The notes below the pieces were generated by a model, which saw nothing but the letters and a program-made list of their open reading frames with translations, was not told the DNA's origin and did no database searches. Source: Calamus simplicifolius (taxonomy: Eukaryota; Streptophyta; Magnoliopsida; Arecales; Arecaceae). Taken from it: a stretch of 64,000 bases of DNA. Of the stretch, positions 36,501 to 48,500 are shown piece after piece; within the stretch, counting starts at the first letter, position 1; the number at the start of each line of letters is the position of its first letter. The position numbers and the translations under genes are program-made. The stretch is from the NCBI GenBank assembly GCA_900491605.1, contig UESW01004765.1:372001-436000 (forward strand). The letters run 5' to 3'.

Positions 36501-39500
36501 CCCATTCTCCACCATTTACCTATGGTCATGGGGTACAATTGTTGATCCATGTAAATAGCAAGTCATCTTGCACAATAGCATAATGATTTTGACAAGAAAT
36601 TTCAGATTAATACTGACCTTGACTTTGAGGTCCCGATTAGTGTGTCCAATGAATGCCCTCAAAGCCCCAAAAACATAACAAAGATTTCCAAATCCTTTAA
36701 ACTTAGAAGCACAATAACCTGCCTTTGCACTCCTGCAGTGATGCCCAAGAAATATAATGATTTCCTTGACAGCAAATTTATCTAATCAAATACCTGGTGA
36801 ATTAATATTATGTCCTTACAAGTGAATGTCAGCAACATTAATGAAGAATTGTTGTTCTCCACTTTGTGCAGTAATAACGCCAACATCTAGTTTTGTTTTA
36901 AATCCTGCATAATTGATGTCTGCTGTAAGTATGCAAGATGAAAAGAAACTCGAGTTCGGCTTGTTATAGTCTACTGCACCAAATTGATATACAACATTGA
37001 GACTATTGCCACATAATATTGGAGCCAGGTGATTTTTTTTTTAAGCATTTATCATACTTATACATGGCATAATAAATATATCACGTCGTTCTTAATGCAA
37101 ATGACAGGTGCAAATCTGAGACCAAGATGAACTTAGTTTTAGGCTGCTCCGGCCTGGCTTGATATATATGAATCATGCTCAGGTTTGGCACTAGCTCAAG
37201 CCAAGCTAAATAGAAGCCACTTAAGCTTGGTTGATATAAGATCTGAGACCCTCCTTTTAATCAAACTGAGCAAGCTTCCATTGGTTTCTGGATTGTCCAG
37301 TGTTCAGGCTCCACTCATGAGCCAAGCTTTAGAAATTGTTTGAGCTTTGCTCATTTGCTAGCTGAACCAAGCTCAATCAAGCTTTTAACAAGCTAAGCCT
37401 GAGCTGCTCATGGGCAACTCAGATCGTTCACTGCTCTAGTCTATAATAAAGTATATAAGTAAATTCAGTAGGAAACTGAGTATTACTAATAACATAAAAG
37501 CTGTGTTAGAAAATAATCCATAGTGGCTACTTGTTAGGACTGTTTTCTGCAAACTGATCATTTTCCAAAGAATGAAATGTGAAATGTTGATACTTCCATA
37601 TATGTATATTGCAACTGAAACTTTAATATATCACTATGATTCTATTTCACAACACCATGACTCACTATCACTTCTAATCCACTGTATTTACATCAAGATG
37701 ACTAAAAATCATCACTGTATAATCTTTGCTTAGTTCTAATCAACTTCATCTCACCTTAATATCTCTCTACTTCCACCTAAACATACTAAAACCACATTTT
37801 CCATCGAACTGAATTTTAGATGTCCAGTCTATTCATCAGGAACATCAACAGAATGTATTTGAGAGTCTCTGAATGCCTACAATCAATTAATTGTGATGAA
37901 ATATACCAAAACAATAAGTTATGCAGAAGAGCAATTTTTATATCCTTCAAAGATATTGAATTCTGATGCAGTCACCTTTCCATTGATTACTTCAACCAAA
38001 TGTTTGATACTTATTTTATAAGAATGCAGTCTTGAAAAATAGTGCAAAAAATTGAACTCAGACTTTGCATAGTGCACCATCAAATCATGTGATCAATGTC
38101 ACTACTTGTGGCACAGAATCATGAAGTTAAAAAAAAAAAAAAATCAAGAACTAAAGTGCTGTTTCATATCAAAGTCTATCCTACTACATAGACATGGCAG
38201 TTGGCTGTTGGGATGGTATAACATAACTTCAAACCATCAGTGCTGGTGTATGTAGCTATGTATTAGACTGTGCTGTGTTTATACTATGCTTTCTTCTTAA
38301 TCCATGCCAAAACACCCTAAACAGCTTTGGCTCTTATTTAGGACAATCCAAATCTCTTAATAACTTTTTATGGATTGGATAAAGCAAAGATGCAAAAATG
38401 TCATTACAAATCAAAGTGATTAAGGTGAATTTGGTGGTCTGTTTCCTATTTTCTAGGTGTTTTCGTGGGAAGATAAAATAAATAATGCATTTCTTAACTT
38501 AAATTCCATGGAAGTACAGATTATGTCATGAGACACCATAGTTCTCAAGTCACCAGACATTCTGTGGGCATGAAGCTATTAGTAAAGACATCTAAATGAT
38601 TATGGGAGTGAAACTTGTTTAAGATAATCAGTCATGAGTCAAGGGTAGTTCTGCACCTCTACTATATGTCAAACATGATTTTTTTTTTTGTTCAAGAACA
38701 TTTCTGATTTTGATACTTGCATTGCAAATGGTTCATTTCTCATTTCTCTAATAACCAAGGTAAGACCCTACATCCTGTGTATATGTATGACTTTATGGGT
38801 TTCAGGACCCTATGATTTGTTAAATGCTCATTTTCCTACTCTGACTACTACCCCACCGCATGCCATGTTAAAGCAATAGATGTTGTAGTCCTAATGCTAT
38901 CAATTGTCATCCATGTCAACCATAAATTATGAAGTTCATGTAGTACATGAACCAAGAGAGGTACTATACTTATAAATGAGATTACTTACAGTTATATGTC
39001 ATCTGACAGCTTTTATCATGAACATTGAGCTTATATTTGCTGTTAATATGCAAACATGTTTGTTTAATATTAGTTCATATAAAAATTTACTTGAAAGTAT
39101 GCAACTCCTAAATCAAACAACATTCAAACAATTGTCTTGTATGACTCCTGAAGTCAGATCTCCACAACTTAGTTGCACACAGTGTATATCTATGGTTGAA
39201 ATTGATCCAAAATAAAAGAGAACTGAATAATGTAGTGAATCTTATATGTCAGTTGTAAGCCTTTTGATCATTCTCATGTGCCGATATGTACAAGTGAAGG
39301 ATGGTTAACACAATTGTGCTTAGGGTGCCCTGTACGATGCAGAGACTCAAGGCCTCCTCACGGAATTCTAAGAAACATTAACAAGTTAGCTCAAATATGT
39401 ATTCCCTGCTCTCCTGCATAACCCTTAGGTTAATACCTGTTGACCCAATTATTGATTTTGATGATTAATAAAAGACATGAGTATATTCATTTAGTTTCTA

Positions 39501-42500
39501 ATAGATTTAACAAGTGTTTCAGGGATTAAAAATGTTTGATCAATCAAAAGGATAAAGAAACAGTTTTGAATCAAGTTTTAAAAAGAAATTTTCAAAGTTC
39601 AGAGCCTGGAGTCGACACTCAAATGGTCAGGAGCCGACCCCAAGGCGTATCAGAAAGTTTCTGATTTTTGGCACGGTCCGGAGTCGACACCCAAGGTTTC
39701 GGAGCCGACTCCAACTGAGATACAGAGAAGTGCATTCTGTTTCAGTTTCTGGAGCCGACACCTAGAATTCGGGAGCCGACACCCAAGATTTCGGGAGTCG
39801 ACACCTGAGTTTCTGGAGCCGACTCTAACCTGAGAACAGAGAGCGTATTTTATGGACATTCTGGAGCCGACACTTACAGTTTTTCGGAGCCGACTCCCGA
39901 AAGCGACGAGCCGACACTTACCTTTTTGGAGCCGACTCCCAATAACTTTTTCTTTACTATTTTTGGACACCCGACTTGGAGCCGACACCTGAAAAGTTGG
40001 AGCCGACTCCAACCTGTCAGGAACGGATTTTTAATTGTCAGAACGGACTCCAACGGTAATATTTCTTTTCACCTAACCTCTAACGGCTATTTTCTTTGTG
40101 TGCAGAAGAATCCAACATCTCCAACGGCTATATTTCCCACCTAAAAACTGGATTAAGAGATCTATAAAAAGGGAAAACCGTCCCGTTAAAGAGAAAGAAA
40201 AATAAAAAGAAAAACAAAAAAAGAGAGAAATCAAAGAGAAAAAAATCTTCAAGAAGTTCAAGAGAAATCCAAGTTTCAAGTTCAAAATCGAAGGATTTTC
40301 CAAGTGAAGAAAAAGAGAGCAAAAGCCCTAATTTTCCAACTTCTCAACTGCAATCTTTGTGAAGAATCTGAGCTGAGGCCTGATTCAACATTTCAAAGGA
40401 GAAGAGAAAAGAAGAAAAGCTCAATCAAATGCTTCAAACAGGCTTTTCTAAATCCTTGTTTATTTATTGAATATTTGCTCATTTAAGGAGCTGCTTGTAT
40501 TAAACTCTATTTTTCATTTTGTTTGCTAGTTCAATCGGGGGATTGAATTAGTGGAGGTAGTATACCTCGGGACAAGCTAGATTAGCTTGGGTTTGGGTTT
40601 TGTGCTGGTGAGCCCGGAAAACCAGCTGGGTTCGTTGTGATCCCGGGGGAAACAACAAGTTTTGAGTTGTGAGCTTGTAAAACAACTCGGCTGTAATCAA
40701 GTAGATTATAGTGTGGACCCAAGTGATACTTGGGAGTGGACGTAGGTGTTGGATACACCGAACCACTATAAAATCTTGTGTTTGCCGTGTTTTGACTCTC
40801 TCTCTCTATCTCTTTATTTGTGCTTAATTTATCCTGCATTCAATCTTTATATTCAAAGCACATAGTTTTAAAAGGCTAAATTTTTTAAGAACCCAATTCA
40901 CCCCCCCTCTTGGGTTGCCATCTGGGCCAACAATTGGTATCAGAGCTTGTGCTCATTTTTATTTGATCAACGATCAAGAGCTAAAGATCCAAATGGCAGC
41001 TCAAGCTGGATCTTCATTTGCTGAAGGTCATTCTACTAATAGACCTCCTTTATTTAATGGTTCAAACTATTCTTATTGGAAAGCTAGAATGAGAATTTTT
41101 ATTCAAGCTTTAGATTATGAACTTTGGAGTGTAATCACTAATGGACCAAGCACACCCACACACTTAGTAGATGGTTCAATGTTCCTAAACCCGAAAGGGA
41201 TTGGAATGAGAACGATAGGAAAATGGCTCAGCTCAATGCTAAAGCCATGAATGTTTTATATTGTGCTTAGATGCTAATGAGTTTAATAGAATTTCTACAT
41301 GTATTTCCGCAAAAGAAATTTGGGATAGATTAGAAGTTACCCATGAGGGTACTAATCAAGTTAAAGAATCCAAAATTAATATTCTGTGCATAAATATGAA
41401 TTGTTTAGCATGGAACAAACTGAAACCATTACATGCATGTACACTAGATTTACTGATATTGTAAATGGTTTAAAAAGTCTTGGCAAGACCTATACTAACT
41501 CTGAATTGGTTCGTAAAATTCTTAGGTCTCTTCCAAGATCATGGGAAGCAAAGGTGACTGCAATCCAAGAAGCCAAGGACCTCAACACCTTACCTTTGGA
41601 GGAGCTACTTGGATCACTAATGACCCATGAGCTGACCATGAAACAACATCAAGAGGAGGAAGTCAAAAAGAAGAAACCATTGCTCTTAAAGCTGCAGAAA
41701 AGTGAGAAAGCAGCAGTGAGAAGATGAGATGATGATGAGACAGCTCTCTTGCTAGAAAATTTAAGAAATTTCATGCAAAGAAGGAGACCCTTCCATAAGA
41801 AGAATATGGAACAAAAATGGAAGGAGAAAAAGAAAAAGAAAGGACAAGGACAGAAAAAGAGAAAGACCCCCTCATATGTTATGAATGTAAGAAACCGGGC
41901 ACTTTAGATATGATTGTCCTCAACTGAAGAAAGCCTACAAGAAGAAGAAGAAGGCTATGTTGCAACATGGAGCGACAGTGAAGAATCCTCTTCCGAGGAG
42001 GAACAAAAGGAAGTTGCCAACATTTGCTTTATGGCAAACGACGACAATGAGGTAAGTTCTGAAAACCTTGTGATGATTTTACTTTTGAAGAATTATTGAT
42101 GCATTTAATGAAGTTAGTGATTTTAAATTTTGAAAAAGAAAAACAATCTTTGAAAAATGATAATTTAAATCTTGAAAGAAAAAGATAAACTAACTCATGA
42201 AGTTGAAAAACTGAAATCTGAAAATGAAAATTGAAAAGAAAAGAATCAATTTCAATGAAAATGTTAATTAAAGAAAGAAGTTGATAAATATAAAACATAG
42301 TTGATAAATTTACATATAGTTCTGAAAAACTTAATTTATTATTAAGTAATCAAAGAGCTATATTTGATAAGCTGGATTAGGATATAGCCCTAACATAAAA
42401 CAAAAGTTTATCAAAAACTTTTTTAAAAGAGAACAAAATAAAGATGATGTTACATGTCATTACTGTAACAAGAAAGGCCACAAATCCTATGAATGTAATG

Positions 42501-45500
42501 CAAGAAANNNNNNNNNNNNNNNNNNNNNNNNNNNNNNNNNNNNNNNNNNNNNNNNNNNNNNNNNNNNNNNNNNNNNNNNNNNNNNNNNNNNNNNNNNNNN
42601 NNNNNNNNNNNNNNNNNNNNNNNNNNNNNNNNNNNNNNNNNNNNNNNNNNNNNNNNNNNNNNNNNNNNNNNNNNNNNNNNNNNNNNNNNNNNNNNNNNNN
42701 NNNNNNNNNNNNNNNNNNNNNNNNNNNNNNNNNNNNNNNNNNNNNNNNNNNNNNNNNNNNNNNNNNNNNNNNNNNNNNNNNNNNNNNNNNNNNNNNNNNN
42801 NNNNNNNNNNNNNNNNNNNNNNNNNNNNNNNNNNNNNNNNNNNNNNNNNNNNNNNNNNNNNNNNNNNNNNNNNNNNNNNNNNNNNNNNNNNNNNNNNNNN
42901 NNNNNNNNNNNNNNNNNNNNNNNNNNNNNNNNNNNNNNNNNNNNNNNNNNNNNNNNNNNNNNNNNNNNNNNNNNNNNNNNNNNNNNNNNNNNNNNNNNNN
43001 NNNNNNNNNNNNNNNNNNNNNNNNNNNNNNNNNNNNNNNNNNNNNNNNNNNNNNNNNNNNNNNNNNNNNNNNNNNNNNNNNNNNNNNNNNNNNNNNNNNN
43101 NNNNNNNNNNNNNNNNNNNNNNNNNNNNNNNNNNNNNNNNNNNNNNNNNNNNNNNNNNNNNNNNNNNNNNNNNNNNNNNNNNNNNNNNNNNNNNNNNNNN
43201 NNNNNNNNNNNNNNNNNNNNNNNNNNNNNNNNNNNNNNNNNNNNNNNNNNNNNNNNNNNNNNNNNNNNNNNNNNNNNNNNNNNNNNNNNNNNNNNNNNNN
43301 NNNNNNNNNNNNNNNNNNNNNNNNNNNNNNNNNNNNNNNNNNNNNNNNNNNNNNNNNNNNNNNNNNNNNNNNNNNNNNNNNNNNNNNNNNNNNNNNNNNN
43401 NNNNNNNNNNNNNNNNNNNNNNNNNNNNNNNNNNNNNNNNNNNNNNNNNNNNNNNNNNNNNNNNNNNNNNNNNNNNNNNNNNNNNGCTTGGGTACCTAAA
43501 TATAAGACTTGATCATTTTGCAGGAGTATCTTGCGGCCAAAAGATCAAAGCGAAAGTGGTATCTCGATAGTGGCTGCTCAAGACACATGACGGGTGACAA
43601 GGATCAATTCATCATCCTTGAAAGCAAAAGAGGAGTTGTTACGTTTGGTGACAATGGCAAAGGCCAAATCATGGGGTTTGGTAAAATTCAAATAACTCCC
43701 TCCACATTTATTGAAAATGTCTTATATATTAATGGTTTAAAGCATAATCTAATTAGTATTAGCCAATTGTGTGATAAAGGTTTCAAAGTATCATTTGAAG
43801 CTTCTATTTGCACTGTTTCTAATCCCATTGATAATAGCATTATATTTATTGGAAACAGAAATGACAATGTATACTTGATTGATTTAGATAATTTGTCTAC
43901 TAGTAATCATTGCTTAGTTGCTAATATGCTAGTATGAATGAGATTGGATGGCTGTGGCATCGTAAATTAGGTCATGCAAGCACACACCTAATTTCAAAAT
44001 TAATTAGAATGGATTTGGTAAAAGGCCTTCCACAACTAGATTTTGAAAATAACAAAGTTTGTGATGCATGTCAATTTGGAAAACAAACTAGAAACTCTTT
44101 CAAAACTAAAAACATTGTTTCCACTTTTAGGCCACTTGAACTACTTCACATGTATCTCTTTGGACCTACTAAAACCACCAGTATAGGAGGAAAGAAATAT
44201 GGTCTTGTGATAGTGATGATTATTCTAGATACACTTGGGTATTGTTTTTAGCTCATAAAGATGGGACCTTTCCAATATTTCTGAAATTTTTCAAGGTCAC
44301 AAATGAGAAAAACAACACCATAGTGTCTCTTAGAAGTGATCATGACATAGAATTTGAAAATCATTTATTTGAACACTTTTGCATTGAAAATGACATCCAT
44401 CATAATTTCTCTGCACCTAGAACACCACAACAAAATGGAGTTGTAGAAAAAAAGAATAGAACCTTAGAAGACATGGCCCGTACCATGCTATGTGAAAGCC
44501 AACTCCCAAAGTACTTCTAGGCAGAAGCTATAAACACGGCATGTTACATTCTTAATAGAGCTTTAATTAGGTCAATCCTTAAGAAAACTCCTTATGAACT
44601 ATGGAATAATAGAAAACCAATCATTAGTTACTTTCGTGCATTTGGTTGTAAATATTTCATTCATAATAATGGTAAGGATAATCTTGAAAAATTTGATGCA
44701 AAATCAGATGAAGGCATATTCTTAGGATATTCAACATCTAGTAAAGCCTATAGAGTGTTTAACAAGAGAAACTTAATTGTAGAATAATCTATTCATGTAG
44801 TTTTTGATGAATCTTTAGCATCGAGTTCGAAAAAGATTGATGATGAGGAAGATACAAATTTACTTGAGAAAGATATTAAAAAATTGAATATAATGTATCT
44901 TCAGATCATGAACAAGAAGCTAAAGATGATGATTCTCCTAGTGTTGATGTTGTTGATGTTAATCATAATGATGTAAATCTTCCTAGAGATTGGAGATATG
45001 CCTATGGTCATCCAAAGGAATTGATTATTGATGATCCATCTCAAGGAGTAAGAACTAGGTCATCTATGAGGAATATCAATAATCATCTTGCATTTGTATC
45101 TCAAATTGAACCTAAAACTATTGAAGAAGCTGAAAAAGATAGTAATTGGATGCTAGCTATGCAAGAAGAATTAAATCAATTCACTAGGAATAATGTATGG
45201 TCCTTAGTTGATAGACCTAAAGGTCATTCAGTTATAGGATCTAAATGGATATTTAGAAATAAATTGGATGAAAATGGCATAGTAATCAGAAATAAAGCTA
45301 GATTAGTTGCAAAAGGATATATCAAGAAGAAGGAATTGATTTTGATGAAATTTTTGTTCCTGTAGCTAGATTAGAAGCAATTAGATTATTACTTGCATTT
45401 GCATGTCATATGAATATCAATTTATTTCAAATGGATGTTAAAAGTGCATTTTTAAATGGATTTATAAATGAGGAAGTTTTTGTTGAACAACCACCTGGTT

Positions 45501-48500
45501 TTGAAGATCATAAATTTCTAAATCATGTTTTTAAATTGCACAAAGCACTTTATGGTTTAAAACAAGCACCTAAGCTTGGTATGATAGATTAAGCAAATTT
45601 CTAATCGAAAATGATTTTTCTAGAGGAAATGTTGATAAAACACTATTTTTGAAAAGAAAAGATAAGGATTTATTAGTAGTACAAATATATGTTGATGATA
45701 TTGTATTCGGTGCTACTAACAATCTCTTGTGTCAAGATTTTGCTAAGTTAATGCAGGGTGAATTCGAGATGAGCATGATGGGAGAACTTAATTTCTTCCT
45801 GAGACTCCAAATCAAACAAGAAAGAGAGGGAATTTCATCAACCAAACAAAGTACACAAAGGAAATCCTCAAAAAGTTTGGAGTGGAATTAATTAAACCCC
45901 TCGGAACACCAATGAGTCCTTTATGCAAACTAGACAAAGATGAAGACGGTAAGCCAGTTGATCGAAAATATTATAGAGGTATGATGGATCACTACTTTAC
46001 TTAACGCTAGTAGACCTGATATCATGTTTGTTGTTTGCTATGTGCTAGATATCAATCTGAACCGAAAGAATCACATTTAATTGCTGTAAAAAAAGTACTA
46101 AGATACTTGAGTGGAACTAAAAATGTAGGTTTATGGTATTCTAGAGACTCAACACTAAATTTGTTGCTTATTCTGATTCTGATTATGCTGGTTGTAAACT
46201 AGATAGAAAAAGTATAAGTGTATGTTAATTCTTAGGAAGTAACTTAATCTTTGGTTTAGCAAAAAGCAAAATTTGGTTGCATTATCCACTGCTGAAGCAG
46301 AATATATTGCAGCTGGAAGTTGCTGTGCTCAAATCCTTTGGATTAAACGATAACTTGAAGATTATGACATAACACTCGATAAAACTCCTATTAGATGTGA
46401 TAATACAAGTGCAATAAATTTAACTAAGAATCCAATCCAACATTCAAGAACTAAACACATTGAAATTAGATATTATTTTATAAGAGAACATGTAGCTAAC
46501 AATGAAATTTGCCTTGATTATGTTAATACTGAAGAACAATTAGCTGACATATTTACAAAACCTTTGAGTGAAGAGAGATTTTGTTATCTTAGAGGTGAAT
46601 TAGGAATTTTTGATCCTTTGGAATGATTTTGAAACCCTTAAGGAATGACTATCTAGACTTCTATCAATTTCTTAATATTCCTTTCATAATTTTAAGGACA
46701 ATTTATCTAGTCATTTGAGCAATCGATTCTCCACATTCCAAAGATTTTTCCAAAAATTTATTGATTTTATTTTGACAAGTTTCGACTGTTTGAAACTCAT
46801 TTATTTTTCTCTGAAACTGTCAATGGAGTCGACACCTCAATTTGAGGAGTCGACACCTCTTCTGTGTTGTTTTCGGTCCTTGACCTTGGAGCCGACACTC
46901 GCTAAGCGGAGCCGACTCCAGTTCGGGCGCTAACTGTGTTAGCGACTTGGAGTCGACACCCGACTTTGCGGGAGTCAATACCTGGTGGTCCCAAATTGAC
47001 TTTATTAGGGCAGAATCGACACCTTCGCGATTTCTATCTTCTCCAAACCCTTTCCAAATCTTTTCCAAACCCTCTCAAAACCTCCCAAAGCCAAATCAAT
47101 CATTCCCTAAGATTTTATGGCACCTAAGCGTAGGGGATCGGTCTTTGATGCTCTCGTTGCTACGATGAAGCGTACGGCGAGATGTCCCGTCCATGAACCC
47201 ACTCCGAGTGATGATTCTTCTTCTACAACATCAGATAATCCTGGCCTCTTATCTCCACAGGTAGATACTCTAGCTGGGCGAGTTATTACCATGGGTAGAA
47301 AAGTTGATTTTGATTTCTTTGATGCCGAAGGGTTTGACATTGGAAGACAAATTAAAGAACTCGGTTGGGATAAAGTCTGCTCTTTGGATGTACCTACTTA
47401 TCCAGCACTTGTTAAAGAATTTTATCTGAATTTAGCTAGAGGAGACGGTGGGATTGTTAGTTCTGTTAGAGGAAAGAAAATTCATCTTACTTTCCAAATT
47501 TTAGGAAATCTGTTAAGTATTTCTGTCACTGGATTTGTTGCAAATATTCATAGTGAGAGATCAACTGCTTTGTCAAGAATGTTAGGAAGAGAAATAACTG
47601 AATTTGAAGAGGTTAGGGCAAACCAATTGCCACTTGAGCTTAGGCTGTTGCATAACATCTGCAGTAGGATTCTATTTCCCAAGACTGGCCGTTTTGAGTA
47701 TGTCACAGAGCGAGACATTGTTGTTATGGACAGTATCTTAATGGGTCAGCCTATAAATCTTGCTGGGATGATGATATGGTATATGGCTGAGGCTGGGGGC
47801 AAGAAGAGATCTTCACTACCTTATGGAATGATCATAACCTTGGTTTTTAGGAGTCAAGAAGCTATTTCTGAAAATGAGCCTTCAAAGAACCTAAGGCACA
47901 CTGACTACTACAGCTTAGCTACTGTCACAGGATGGGATTTGTAAAAGTAGATGGTAAATGGAAGAGAAAAGGTCATACTGGCGATAGGGTTGCTGAGACT
48001 AATATGCCTGGCCCTTCTGAGGCAGGACCTTCTGTGAGACATAGCTCACCTGAGCCCAGTCAGGATGTACCTCTAGCTCCATCAGTTCCTTCTGCTTATG
48101 TTCAGTCATCTGTTGGTTTTTCAGATACTCAGTTAGAACAGCTTAGAGATATTTTTGCTATTCACAAGGAAGAGATGAAATCTAAGTTAGACAGCCAGTT
48201 CATGAACTTGAGAGAGACTCTCTATTCTTTGGATGAAAGAGTCAGAATAATTGAATCTACACTTGGAGCCTCCGCTGAATCCTTAAAGAATGATCTCAAG
48301 AATATTTTTGATAAACTTAAAGACATTGGTGGAGACTCAGAGACTAATTCCAAATGTAATACTGAGCTTCAGGATAAGATTGCATCTGCATGTACATTTG
48401 TTGATGAAAGACTGAAGGCTTTTGTCAAGACTCAGAGTGAAGGAATGACAAGAATAGTAGAAGAACTGCAAAGACGCATTAGAACTAATTTTTGATTATA

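Larger units (their letters stand above)
39438..40932 (+). repeat. Left LTR of Copia element 2
   Basis: About 1,495 bp. Contains an array of GGAGCCGAC/GGAGTCGAC words at 39608-40015, a TATAAAAAGGG element near 40163, and the AATTGGTATCAGAGC junction. Confidence 0.92.

Noticed and set aside
42444..43499. 351-aa frame
   Set aside because: Consists mainly of unsequenced N bases; only its first 20-odd residues are real, from a Copia gag.
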